From: Anaerolineae bacterium
GTDB lineage: Bacteria; Chloroflexota; Anaerolineae; 4572-78; J111
DNA: 64,000 nucleotides
Assembly (NCBI GenBank): GCA_023382535.1
Contig: JAHDWA010000017.1
Span: 122,659-186,658, forward strand
Direction of reading: 5' to 3'
Within the stretch, counting starts at the first letter, position 1, and each line of letters begins with the position of its first letter. Of this stretch, positions 15,675 to 23,765 are shown piece by piece. The notes beneath the pieces were generated by a model. It searched no databases. It worked only from the letters and a program-made list of their open reading frames with translations, and was not told the DNA's origin. Both the position numbers and the translations under genes were made by a program.

Positions 15675-17219
15675 TTACTGCGGTGGCCATTGTGGCAAAA
15701 CATAGCGAATTTTATCGGCGGGCGGGACAGGGGTGAGCATATAGACATCGCGCCAGCCGTAGAGATCGGGCAGCGACTGGTGGTCGTCAAAGGCCAGGTC
15801 AATGTGTTTGCCCACAATCAAGCCCCCGGTATCGGCCGCCAGGGCGATGCCGTAATCGGGAACGTAAATCTTGGTCATCAGGGGAATTACCTTGGGATCA
15901 ACCGCCGCCATCCCAAAACCTACTCGCAGACCTGTGCGGGTTATGCCATACTGGGGATGGTCGGCGGATTTGCCGGAGGTAGCGGCATTATAGGGAGTGA
16001 CCAGCATCGGGATTTTGCGCCAGTATTCAATCGCACCGGCCGGCGTGTCCAGGGTGCGCACGACAACACTGGTACCATAGGCAATGATCTGGGTGCTTGG
16101 TTCCTGGTCCAACCACTCATCTTCCAGTCTCCGCCATACCTCCTGGCCGTTTTCATACCGAATCCGGGTGCGGCTCTTGATGACTCCGGTCACGCCCACC
16201 TGTCGTTTTTCCTGCTGGTCAATCTCCATCTCGGAGTCGGCAATCCACTCGCTTTCAAAGGGAATAAATTCCTCCTCGATTTCAACGGCTTCACGCACCC
16301 GAACCACTTCAATCATGGTCTCGGCGGTAATCGGCTGTTTGGCCGGTGGCCGGCTGTAATCCTCGCCCATTAGCGCCACACCTTCCTGGGCTAACACTTC
16401 GCCGATAGTTGTGCCGCGGGTGCGTGTTTTGATGAGCCGGCCATCCACGGTAAGGGCGATTGGCAGCGAGCGCTGCACGTAAATTCGCATCCCCGGCGAC
16501 AGGCGTGTGCTCAGACCGGGAGTGACCTTATCGCCCAGGTAGAGAGTCAAGCCCTGTTCCAGCAGGGCCTCACCGATGTTGAGCTGGGTTGTGTAAAAAG
16601 TGCTGCTGACCTCGCCATCGTGCAGGGTAATTGGGACAGCCCGCCGGATAATCAGTTGGACCGGCGCAGGGCGGGCCGAGGCAACGGCCCCTTGCGGTGT
16701 TTGGGCGGCGGCCAGGAGATGGGTGACACCTTTAGCTAAAGCGGGCGCACTTTGGCCTGCCGGTAAAGGCGACTGGGGCGGGACAACTTGTCCCTCAACC
16801 AAAATCTTGTCCCGAGGATTGGTTATCAGGCCGGCCTCGGCCAGGGCCTCGCCGACGGTGGGCTGATGGGTCAGCAGGCGCCATATCCGGCCATCCGCTT
16901 CAATCGAAACCGGCCGGGCCAGTTGGATGGTCAGGGTCTCGCCCGGCGCGAGTTGGTTGTCGAGCAAGGGTTGGACCCGGTCTTCGGGCTGCAGAGTCAA
17001 TCCGGTCGCTTGAATGATCGCCGCCACTTCTAGGCGGTGAGTGCGTATAGGGTAAGGCTGGCCGTTGATCACCAGGGTAACCGGCTGGCCGGTGAGCTGA
17101 TAGCCGGCCCCCAGCGCCAGGAGCAGGCTAATGGCTCCTAAGCCGCGCCACCAAGTAAGGTTGAAACGCCTCTGCTGAGGCCGCTGGCTTATCTGTTGGG
17201 CTGTCGGATGACTCAGCAT
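15675..17219 (-). CDS. YabE-type protein: DUF348 repeats, G5 and 3D domains
   Basis: Predicted cell-envelope protein of 514 residues. One N-terminal membrane anchor lies at about residues 25-45. Three ubiquitin-like DUF348 repeats follow, recognisable by recurring IGEALLEQGL, TIGEVLAQEGV and TVGEALAEAGL segments. Next comes a G5-like region (EEEFIPFESEWIADSEM, KRQVGVTGVI). The C-terminal 3D domain contains AADTGGLIVGKHIDLAFDD with its three conserved Asp. Homologues in Gram-positive bacteria are lytic-transglycosylase-like wall-remodelling proteins related to resuscitation factors. The gene lies upstream of rsmA on the same strand, the yabE-ksgA neighbourhood known from Bacillus. Confidence 0.85.
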   Translation of the reverse strand: MLSHPTAQQISQRPQQRRFNLTWWRGLGAISLLLALGAGYQLTGQPVTLVINGQPYPIRTHRLEVAAIIQATGLTLQPEDRVQPLLDNQLAPGETLTIQLARPVSIEADGRIWRLLTHQPTVGEALAEAGLITNPRDKILVEGQVVPPQSPLPAGQSAPALAKGVTHLLAAAQTPQGAVASARPAPVQLIIRRAVPITLHDGEVSSTFYTTQLNIGEALLEQGLTLYLGDKVTPGLSTRLSPGMRIYVQRSLPIALTVDGRLIKTRTRGTTIGEVLAQEGVALMGEDYSRPPAKQPITAETMIEVVRVREAVEIEEEFIPFESEWIADSEMEIDQQEKRQVGVTGVIKSRTRIRYENGQEVWRRLEDEWLDQEPSTQIIAYGTSVVVRTLDTPAGAIEYWRKIPMLVTPYNAATSGKSADHPQYGITRTGLRVGFGMAAVDPKVIPLMTKIYVPDYGIALAADTGGLIVGKHIDLAFDDHQSLPDLYGWRDVYMLTPVPPADKIRYVLPQWPPQ

Positions 17220-17226
17220 CGTTAAG

Positions 17227-18006
17227 CTATCTCTGCTTGCCCTGCCATTTACAAGGGTAGATAGTCGTCAGCCACTGGAAGCCGAAGGATTGCAAGATGG
17301 GCCGGCTCATGGGGCTGGCATCTACGGTCAGGAAGCGGACACCCCGGTGGTGTGCCTCCTGGGCGCGGACGGCCAGCAGGGCGCTGTAAAGGCCGCGCTT
17401 GCGGTAGGCCGGCAGGGTTGACCCGCCCCACAGGCTGGCAAACTGGCTGCCCTCATGAAAATAGATCCAGGCCGAACTGGCCGGACGCCCGTCAACATAG
17501 GCGGCGTAGACGCCGATGTGATCGGGGTTCTGCTGCAAATCATGAGCTAAACGCTCCTGGAGGATACTGAAGTCCTCTTGCCACACGCCTTCATGCACAA
17601 TTGCCAGGTCATGCAGCTTATCGGGGTTGGTAATGCGCCGCACGTCGTGGCTTACAGGCTGCAATAAGGCAGCGGGGCTGCGCTCGTGGTCAAGAACAAC
17701 CAGCGCTTCAGGTTCTTCGGCCTCAAAGCCGTGGGCCAAAAGCCGGTCTTTCAAATCCGAAGGCGTGTCGTGGGCGTAAACTTTCCACTCAAGCTCGTGA
17801 CCCAGGTGGTCAAAGTAAGCAAATTCGGCGCGGATAGCGGCCTCTACATTATCGGAGGTGAGCCAGGAGTAAATAATGGCGCTCTCCGGGTGGTAGAGAC
17901 CCACTTGCCGGACCACGGTGGGCGTCACCTCGCGGCGGACATCGGAAAATTCGACATCGCGCCGTTGTTCCTGGTCAAACAGGGCAAGGATTTGTTCGGC
18001 GTTCAT
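17227..18006 (-). CDS. GNAT-family N-acetyltransferase
   Basis: Acetyltransferase-like protein of 259 residues. The acetyl-CoA loop is seen as LPAYRKRGLYSALLAVRA in the C-terminal third, followed by LTVDASPMSRPILQSFGF, the usual strand-helix end of the fold. I choose ATG at 18006. The frame stays open to 18150 but that part translates a dispersed CCCTCCCTAACCC repeat and the end of the SRP RNA. It lies 7 bases before the G5/3D gene and may be co-transcribed. The substrate is unknown. Confidence 0.85.
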   Translation of the reverse strand: MNAEQILALFDQEQRRDVEFSDVRREVTPTVVRQVGLYHPESAIIYSWLTSDNVEAAIRAEFAYFDHLGHELEWKVYAHDTPSDLKDRLLAHGFEAEEPEALVVLDHERSPAALLQPVSHDVRRITNPDKLHDLAIVHEGVWQEDFSILQERLAHDLQQNPDHIGVYAAYVDGRPASSAWIYFHEGSQFASLWGGSTLPAYRKRGLYSALLAVRAQEAHHRGVRFLTVDASPMSRPILQSFGFQWLTTIYPCKWQGKQR

Positions 18007-18042
18007 AAGAAAAAAGCGGATCAAACTGATCCGCCCATTGAC

Positions 18043-18083
18043 CCCCTCCCTAACCCTCCCCTGAGAGGGGAGGGAATTTGGGG
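18043..18083. repeat. CCCTCCCTAACCCTCCCC hairpin repeat
   Basis: GACCCCCTCCCTAACCCTCC and GAGGGGAGGG form a compact hairpin. A second copy with the same core is part of the larger repeat at 36305-36397. Confidence 0.75.
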
Positions 18084-18090
18084 TTTGCTC

Positions 18091-18240
18091 AGGGCGACGG
18101 CAACCGAGTAGCTCCGGCCAGGCTGCCCTACGGCGCCCAGGAGGGACCACTTAAGGCTGCTTCCTTCCGGACCTGACCTGGTTCGCAGGCTCCTGCCGCG
18201 CAGGACCCAACCCTCAACACTACCCGGTTGCCCTCGCTCT
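18091..18240 (-). ncRNA. ffs: Signal recognition particle RNA (small SRP RNA)
   Basis: RNA scaffold that binds Ffh and targets nascent membrane proteins. The hallmark domain IV sequence GGTCCGGAAGGAAGCAGCC is present on the minus strand at about 18154-18174, flanked by CAGGTCA. The ends pair: AGAGCGAGGGCAACCG at the 5' side against CGGTTGCCGTCGCCCT at the 3' side, giving about 150 nt. It is followed on the left by a repeat and the GNAT gene and preceded by two serine tRNA genes on the same strand. Confidence 0.93.
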
Positions 18241-18249
18241 GAACAGATG

Positions 18250-18300
18250 TCAGTAGCCAGTAGTCAGAAAAAATTATTACTATCTAACTACTGGCTACTG
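18250..18300. repeat. CAGTAGCCAGTAGTCAG inverted repeat, copy 1
   Basis: CAGTAGCCAGTAGTCAG is answered by CTAACTACTGGCTACTG around an AT-rich centre. It sits between the SRP RNA and tRNA-Ser, where the SRP RNA promoter should be. Another full copy is at 40237-40307; half copies lie near 6210 and 12367. Confidence 0.8.
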
Positions 18301-18322
18301 ATTACTCGTATACTGATAAAGG

Positions 18323-18408
18323 CGGAGAGGGAGGGATTCGAACCCTCGAGGCTGTTACACCTACGCGATTTCCAATCGCGCGCACTAGACCAGCTATGCG
18401 ACCTCTCC
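18323..18408 (-). tRNA. tRNA-Ser (anticodon GGA)
   Basis: Class II tRNA of 86 nt. Acceptor stem GGAGAGG/CCTCTCC, anticodon loop TTGGAAA in a CGCGA/TCGCG stem, a long variable arm, and GGTTCGAATCC in the T arm. The CCA end is not encoded. Confidence 0.95.
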
Positions 18409-18414
18409 ATTATC

Positions 18415-18482
18415 AAATTGACTATTGACCATTGATTGTTGACGATTGATAATTGTCAATGGTTAATGGCCAATTGTTAATT
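18415..18482. repeat. TTGACTATTGACCATTG-word inverted repeat, copy 1
   Basis: Permuted TTGAC/ATTGA words on the left arm are mirrored by TGTCAATGGTTAATGGCCAA on the right. It fills the space between the two serine tRNA genes. The same words occur at 40146-40198 and inside rsmA. Confidence 0.8.
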
Positions 18483-18489
18483 CAGAAGG

Positions 18490-18576
18490 CGGGGAGGGTG
18501 GGATTCGAACCCACGGTAGACCGGAGCCTACAGCGGTTTTCGAGACCGCCCCATTCGACCACTCTGGCACCTCCCC
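18490..18576 (-). tRNA. tRNA-Ser (anticodon CGA)
   Basis: Class II tRNA of 87 nt. Acceptor GGGGAGG/CCTCCCC, anticodon loop CTCGAAA in a GCGGT/ACCGC stem, a long variable arm and T arm GGGTTCGAATCCC. The CCA end is not encoded. Confidence 0.95.
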
Positions 18577-18706
18577 GGGTCAATAATGAATTATCACTTA
18601 TTAAGTGATGCGCCGTAAGGCAAATTCTTACGGCAACGACAAAAAATTATAGCACGGGGAAGGGCAAGGGGCAAAAGTTCTAAACAGACCTCAAAGGTCT
18701 TTAAAT

Positions 18707-20959
18707 TTACCGCTTCTCCAACGGGGCGAAGCTGGTGGACAGCTTTTTGATGCCCTGGCTGGGAAAGGCGACCTGCACAAATTCCTCGTCGCCCTCTTGC
18801 TCCACCTTGATAACGGTGCCATCACCAAATTTGCTGTGATGCACCCGGTCGCCGGTTTTGAAGCCACTTGTTTTGGGCGGCGCGCTCACTCTGGCCGGTT
18901 GGTCCCAGCGGCTGCTAAGCTGGCGGGCCTCCTGGCGCGTGGTGAAGGGGGAGCCGGTGCGTTTGCGCTGGCTGTTATCTTCCAGTAGGTCCGGCGGGAT
19001 GTCGGCCAGGAAGCGGGAAGGGGCGGTGAGTTCGTCAAAACCATAGCTGGAGCGGCGGAAGGCGCGAACAAGGTAGAGCCGGTCTTTGGCCCGGGTCAGG
19101 CCGACGTAAGCCAGGCGGCGCTCCTCTTCCATCTGTTCGGGGTCAGCCAGGCTGCGGCTGTGGGGAAAGATGCCTTCTTCCATGCCAATCATAAATACAA
19201 CCGGAAATTCCAACCCTTTGGCGGTGTGCAGGGTCAGCAGGGGAACGCGGTCGCCTTCATCGCCCAGGGCATCCACATCGGAAACCAGAGCCACGCCTTC
19301 CAAAAACAGACTCAAGGCTTCGTCGCCTTCCAGCCCGCCGAATTCCGCGGCCTTGCGGCCCAACTCCTCCAGGTTTTCCCAGCGATCATCGCCTTCGGGG
19401 GTATTGTCTTTGATAAAGGTTTTGTAGCCGGTACGGGCCAGGGTCAGCTCGTACAGTTCGGGCAGGGTCAGTTTTTTCTTGGCGCTGACGAGCATGGCCA
19501 GCACCTGCCCAAACTCGACCAGTGCTCGGCGGGCTTTGCCTCTAAAGGGAGCGGGGAGGCGGGGAGGCGAGAAGCGAGTCACCGGCAGGCTCTGATGGTC
19601 AGACTCAGGCTGGCTCACTTCTTCATCGGCGACCAGTTGCTGCAAGGCTTGCCAGGGTGTGATCCCCAACTCATAGGCCCAGCCGTACAGGTCAGCCACC
19701 GTTTTAGCGCCAATGGCCCGCGGCGGCACGTTGATGATGCGTTCCAGGCTGACGCTGTCCTCCGGGTTGTGGATCAGGCGGAGGTAAGCCAGGGCGTCTT
19801 TGATTTCCTTACGCTGGTAAAAGCTGGTGCCGCGCAGCAGGCGATAGGGGATGTTGTGCGTGATAAAAATTTCTTCGGGCAGGCGGCTTTGGGCGTTGGT
19901 CCGGTACATCACCGCTATGTCGCCCAAGGCGTACCCATCCTGCCGGAGCCGGCGAATCTCCTCGGCCACAAAACTGGCTTCCTCGCGTTCGTTGTAGGCT
20001 TCAATCACCCGGATTTTGGCCCCCTGGCCGCGCTCGGTGAACAGCTCATTGTCAATCCGGTTTTTATTTTTGCGGATGACATGCTTGGCCGCGGTCAAAA
20101 TGGTATCGGTGGAGCGGTAATTTTGAGAGAGGCGAATCAGCTTATGGTCGGGATAGTCCTCGCGGAAGCGCAGTACGTTGCGATAGTCGGCCCCGCGCCA
20201 GGAGTAAACGCCCTGGTCCAGGTCGCCGACCACAAACAGGTTGCGATGGCCGGCGGCCACCATTTTGGTCAGCTCATACTGGACCATGTTGGTGTCCTGG
20301 AACTCGTCCACCATGACGTGCTGGTACTGCTGCTGGTACTTTTCCCGCACGTCCCTGTTGTCGCGGAAAAGCTGCAAGGTGATCAGCAGCAGGTCGTCAA
20401 AATCCAGGGCGTTGTTTTCGACCAGCACCTTTTGGTAACGCTCGTAAACGCGGGCAACAATCTCCTCCTGCCAGGTCCGGCGGGGGAACTTGTCGGGCAG
20501 GATCATCTCATTTTTGGCTTTGGAAATGGCGTGATGGATCGAGGCCGGTTTCCAGGCTTTTTCATCCAGGTCCAGGTCGCGGACGGCTCGCTTGACAACG
20601 GCCTGCTGGTCGTCCGTATCGTAAATATTAAAACTGCGGGTGTAATGGCCCAGCGCCTGAATATCCTGCCGCAGCCAGCGGGCGCACAGGGCATGGAAGG
20701 TACCGACGCTCAGGCTGGCCACCTGATGAGGGGTCAGCATCTCTTCCAGGCGGCTTTTCATCTCGCGGGCAGCCTTGTTGGTAAAAGTGACCGCCACAAT
20801 GTGCCAGGGAGCCACGCCGCAGGCTTTGATGAGGTAGGCAATGCGATGGGTCAGTGCGCGTGTTTTGCCCGACCCCGGCCCGGCCAAGGCCAGCACCGGC
20901 CCGCTGATCGTGGTCACGGCTTCCTGCTGGGCAGGGTTGAGTTCGGCTAAAAGGTCCAT
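18707..20959 (-). CDS. pcrA: UvrD/PcrA-type ATP-dependent DNA helicase
   Basis: Superfamily 1A 3'-5' helicase used in nucleotide excision repair and removal of recombination intermediates. The Q-motif region LNPAQQEAV opens the protein, the P-loop AGPGSGKT is at about residues 27-34, the Walker B stretch VDEFQDTN is near 220, and TLHTAKGLEF marks motif V. The C-terminal Tudor-like module (GDRVHHSKFGDGTVI) is typical of PcrA. I choose ATG at 20959 with GGAG upstream. An in-frame Pro/Arg-rich stretch near residue 465 (FSPPRLPAPFRG) is encoded by a GGGGAGGC tandem word at about 19560-19588. Otherwise the length is normal. Confidence 0.95.
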   Translation of the reverse strand: MDLLAELNPAQQEAVTTISGPVLALAGPGSGKTRALTHRIAYLIKACGVAPWHIVAVTFTNKAAREMKSRLEEMLTPHQVASLSVGTFHALCARWLRQDIQALGHYTRSFNIYDTDDQQAVVKRAVRDLDLDEKAWKPASIHHAISKAKNEMILPDKFPRRTWQEEIVARVYERYQKVLVENNALDFDDLLLITLQLFRDNRDVREKYQQQYQHVMVDEFQDTNMVQYELTKMVAAGHRNLFVVGDLDQGVYSWRGADYRNVLRFREDYPDHKLIRLSQNYRSTDTILTAAKHVIRKNKNRIDNELFTERGQGAKIRVIEAYNEREEASFVAEEIRRLRQDGYALGDIAVMYRTNAQSRLPEEIFITHNIPYRLLRGTSFYQRKEIKDALAYLRLIHNPEDSVSLERIINVPPRAIGAKTVADLYGWAYELGITPWQALQQLVADEEVSQPESDHQSLPVTRFSPPRLPAPFRGKARRALVEFGQVLAMLVSAKKKLTLPELYELTLARTGYKTFIKDNTPEGDDRWENLEELGRKAAEFGGLEGDEALSLFLEGVALVSDVDALGDEGDRVPLLTLHTAKGLEFPVVFMIGMEEGIFPHSRSLADPEQMEEERRLAYVGLTRAKDRLYLVRAFRRSSYGFDELTAPSRFLADIPPDLLEDNSQRKRTGSPFTTRQEARQLSSRWDQPARVSAPPKTSGFKTGDRVHHSKFGDGTVIKVEQEGDEEFVQVAFPSQGIKKLSTSFAPLEKR

Positions 20960-21016
20960 CAAGGTTTACTCCAATCTTGCGTTTCCGGGCTGGCATTGTA
21001 CCACGAAGGGAGGAGA

Positions 21017-21080
21017 TTTGGAAGATAGGGGATGGGAGATAGAGGATAGAAGATGGAGGATAGAGGATAGAAAATGGAAA
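21017..21080. repeat. GGATAGAAGATGG purine-word tandem repeat
   Basis: Seven or more permuted GATAG/GATGG words in a row on plus, without an inverted right arm. The same words with an inverted arm occur at 32281-32352 and 42590-42656. Confidence 0.7.
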
Positions 21081-21194
21081 GTAAAGCAGGAATAGGCCGG
21101 AAGGCAGAACTTGTCTGGAAGGCGAAGGTTGCTTTGCTAAGTGGCTGGACAGTTGCACCAATCTTAAGGTGAGGTACAATGTTACACTATCTAA

Positions 21195-21254
21195 AGGTAG
21201 CAGGGTCGCAAGGTAGCAATTTTCTACAACTCTGCGACCTGTTACCCTGTCTAC
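21195..21254. repeat. GTAGCAGGGTCGCAAGG-word inverted repeat, copy 2
   Basis: Left arm AGGTAGCAGGGTCGCAAGGT, right arm CTCTGCGACCTGTTACCCTG, about 20 bases between them. Confidence 0.75.
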
Positions 21255-21309
21255 GCCCTTCGGCGCACCCGAAGGGGTGCCGTCTATTATTTTTGGGAGA
21301 GACTAACTA

Positions 21310-22089
21310 ATGTCCGATGAACAAAAAGCCAAAGTCCAGGCCCAGTTCGGCCCGTCGAGCGACGCTTACGCGACAAGCGACGTTCATGCCAAGGGGGAAA
21401 GCCTGGCGCTGTTAGTCGAGCTGGTCCGGCCGCAGCCTGACTGGCAGGTGCTGGATGTCGCCACGGGCGCGGGCCATACCGCTCTGGCTTTTGCCCCGCA
21501 TGTGGCCCGCGTCGTCGCTACTGATGTGACGGCGGAGATGCTGGCTAAAACTGCCGAGCTGGCAACCAAACGCGGCCTGACCAACGTCGAAACCCAACCC
21601 GCCGATGCGGAGAACCTGCCCTTTGACGACGCCTCGTTTGACCTGGTCACCTGCCGCATCGCCTTTCACCACTTTCCTAATCCCCGCCAGGCTCTGACGG
21701 AGTTTGCCCGTGTACTCAAACCGGGCGGCCTGCTCGGTTTCACCGACAATATCACTGTGCCCGACCGGCAGGCCGCCGGTTACTACAATGCCTATGAAAA
21801 GCTGCGCGACCCGTCGCACAACTGGGTCTATCCGCTGGTGCGTTTGCAGGCGATGATCGAGGACGCCGGCCTGAAGGTCGAAGCCAGCCGCGAGTTGAGC
21901 AAGGAGTTCGAGTTCCACGAGTGGGCCGACCGGCAGCACGTCTCCGCCGCCACCAAGGAGAAGCTGCTGGAGATGATGCGCCATCTACCGGAACTGCTCC
22001 AACCCTTTTTAGCCCCGCGCTGGGCCGATGAGACGATGTATTTTACCCTGCACGAGGCGGTCATCATCGCCCGACGCGGCGAGGAGTGA
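21310..22089 (+). CDS. Class I SAM-dependent methyltransferase (UbiE-like)
   Basis: Methyltransferase of 259 residues of the Methyltransf_11 type. Motif I is LDVATGAGHTALA near residue 50, the acidic residue after strand 2 is in VVATDVT, and the motif near residue 118 reads FDLVTCRIAFHHF. VLKPGGLL follows. The substrate is unknown; it resembles small-molecule methyltransferases rather than RNA enzymes. It stands alone on plus, with a TTTTTGGGAGAG leader that includes a weak ribosome binding site. Confidence 0.85.
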   Translation: MSDEQKAKVQAQFGPSSDAYATSDVHAKGESLALLVELVRPQPDWQVLDVATGAGHTALAFAPHVARVVATDVTAEMLAKTAELATKRGLTNVETQPADAENLPFDDASFDLVTCRIAFHHFPNPRQALTEFARVLKPGGLLGFTDNITVPDRQAAGYYNAYEKLRDPSHNWVYPLVRLQAMIEDAGLKVEASRELSKEFEFHEWADRQHVSAATKEKLLEMMRHLPELLQPFLAPRWADETMYFTLHEAVIIARRGEE

Positions 22090-22109
22090 TCCCGATGGCT
22101 TGTTGTTGG

Positions 22110-23414
22110 TTAACCACCGCTGGTCACAGTTCGGGTAGGCGTCCGGGTCGGCGAGGGAGTTGACCCGGGCAAGTTGAGAAAATTGTATTCGGTGATAACC
22201 CACTGGCCGTTGCGCCGGGTGATAGTGTAGACGAATCTAAAGGCTTCTTGATAATCGGTTTTGGTCGGACCGCCGTAAGTCCAGCGTTCCGAACTCGTCA
22301 CCACCAGGCGGTTGCCCGGAAGCTGGCTCTCAATCGCCGGGCGGTTAAGATACTCAAACTTCACGTTTAACGGTTTGGCATACCGGTCGTAAATATCGGT
22401 GGCAAAGGCACGGGCAGTAGCCAGTGCTCTGCCCTGCCAGACCGTTTCCATTTTTTGCAGATTATCCTCGGTCGCCTCGACAATCGCATCGTGCAACAAA
22501 TCATTGCCAGCCTCCACCGCGGCGATAGCGGCCTGACGCACCGTTGCGGGCAGGGTCGGGGTCGGGGTGACGGTTGGCGTGGGCGTATTTGTTGGCGTTG
22601 GGGTAGCGGTTGGCCTGGGAGTGGCGGTAGCCGTTGGGGTGGCGGTTGGGGTAGGGGTGAGGGTGTAGGTCGGAGTGGCCGTTGGTGGGACCGGCGTCGG
22701 GGTAAAGGTGGCCGTAGCGGTGGGCGTTGCGGAGGGTGTCGGGGTAAAGGTGGCCGTAGCGGTCGGTGTATCAGTCGGTGTGGCCGTCGGTGGGACTGGA
22801 GTTGGAGTCGGCGGCAGCGGGGTCGAGGTGGAGGTGGCAGTTGCGGTGTTGGTCGGCGGGGGTGGCAGGGTTACAGTAGCCGTCGGCTCCTGAGTAGGGG
22901 CCGGCGTGGGGACCGGGACCGTCGCGGTTGAGGTGGTGAGAACGGCCGCAATTAATGTTGCCGTCACCGTTACTCTGGTAGGAGTAACCGTGACGGTTTG
23001 AGTGGGCGAGTTTGAAGGGGCTGGAGTTGGGGAGGCCGCGCGGGTCGTTGGCGTCTCGCTTGGCTGCGGACTCTCGGCAGGCGGTGAGGGTGGAAGAGGG
23101 GTTGGCGAATTCTGGAACTGTGCTATGGGGGTCGCCGTGACACTGACAGGCTGTTGGGCGACGTCTGGCAGTGGCGTAAAAGCGGCGGTGATCAGCCAGG
23201 CCAGGCCACCCCAAACCAAAATCAAGAGGAGCAGCCCGACGATCCCAGCTCCGGCCCGCCGGGCCGAACTGCGGGAAGGGTTCAGGATAATGGGTCCAAT
23301 CTGCTGGCGGCCCCGCAGCGCCGCCAGAATCAGCAGCGGCCCGATGATAATCAGGATCATCGGCAGCAGCAACAGCAGTAGAATCAGACGAACCAAATCG
23401 GCCAGAGCACGCAT
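22110..23414 (-). CDS. Membrane-anchored Thr/Pro-rich protein with small C-terminal domain
   Basis: Protein of 434 residues. Two hydrophobic segments at about residues 8-33 and 53-76 anchor it. Residues 85-290 are a low-complexity linker of TPTPT, TATPT and TVTVTP units, likely to span the wall or be glycosylated. The C-terminal 140 residues are globular ([37 protein letters not shown]) and faintly resemble the small ARC6/IMS-type domains. That resemblance is tentative. The linker DNA is repetitive because of codon repeats, not mobile DNA. Function unknown. Confidence 0.75.
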   Translation of the reverse strand: MRALADLVRLILLLLLLPMILIIIGPLLILAALRGRQQIGPIILNPSRSSARRAGAGIVGLLLLILVWGGLAWLITAAFTPLPDVAQQPVSVTATPIAQFQNSPTPLPPSPPAESPQPSETPTTRAASPTPAPSNSPTQTVTVTPTRVTVTATLIAAVLTTSTATVPVPTPAPTQEPTATVTLPPPPTNTATATSTSTPLPPTPTPVPPTATPTDTPTATATFTPTPSATPTATATFTPTPVPPTATPTYTLTPTPTATPTATATPRPTATPTPTNTPTPTVTPTPTLPATVRQAAIAAVEAGNDLLHDAIVEATEDNLQKMETVWQGRALATARAFATDIYDRYAKPLNVKFEYLNRPAIESQLPGNRLVVTSSERWTYGGPTKTDYQEAFRFVYTITRRNGQWVITEYNFLNLPGSTPSPTRTPTRTVTSGG

Positions 23415-23561
23415 TTGCCAATAACCTCAGCGCCTTCTTACAGCAGCAGGCTCCATTTAAGCACAGTCAGGCCGTTTACACAAACGAATTAGCCTATTGT
23501 CAGCAGCAAGACGATGTGCTAAAATGACCAGCGACGAGGTACTTTTGTGCTCTAAAGCGAG

Positions 23562-23765
23562 GTGGACGTGCGGATTTGGCCCTGGAAGCAAGCGAACTCG
23601 AAATTAAGAAATTGGCTGGTTAACCTCATTCTCCTGATTCTGGCTACTGCTCTCATGCTGGTCTTAAGTGAGGGCTTGCTGCGCTGGTTCGACGGCTACC
23701 GCTTGTCAACCCTAAAATTGAACCAAGATAACACCACAATTTCCACTCCAGACCCGAACCAATGA
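23562..23765 (+). CDS. Small single-helix membrane protein upstream of the SGNH gene
   Basis: Protein of 67 residues starting with GTG, with one hydrophobic helix at about residues 19-38 followed by SEGLLRWFDGYRLS. Similar short anchor plus polar segments open many SGNH acyltransferase-like proteins. Its TGA overlaps the ATG of the next gene (ATGA at 23762-23765), which implies translational coupling. I suspect it is a detached anchor domain or small partner of the SGNH protein, but the family is not recognised. Confidence 0.6.
   Translation: MDVRIWPWKQANSKLRNWLVNLILLILATALMLVLSEGLLRWFDGYRLSTLKLNQDNTTISTPDPNQ

Larger units (their letters stand above)
20960..21309. other. 350-base divergent spacer carrying two word repeats
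   Basis: Between pcrA (minus) and the methyltransferase (plus). It holds a GATAGAGGATAGAAGATGG purine-rich stretch at 21017-21080, a GTAGCAGGG inverted repeat at 21195-21254 and a small CGCCCTTCGG/CCGAAGGGG-type hairpin at about 21255-21283. No clear promoter pair was recognised. Confidence 0.55.

Noticed and set aside
18007..18150. Longer N-terminus for the GNAT at 17227
   Set aside because: The extra 48 codons translate a dispersed hairpin repeat and part of the SRP RNA.
19160..20950. A 596-codon open frame opposite pcrA
   Set aside because: It is antisense to a gene with full helicase motifs and has no recognisable domain; long antisense frames are common in GC-rich codons.
22560..22900. 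Regular repeats that could be taken for a CRISPR array or tandem satellite
   Set aside because: They are codon repeats for a Thr/Pro-rich linker in an intact frame, with no constant repeat-spacer spacing.
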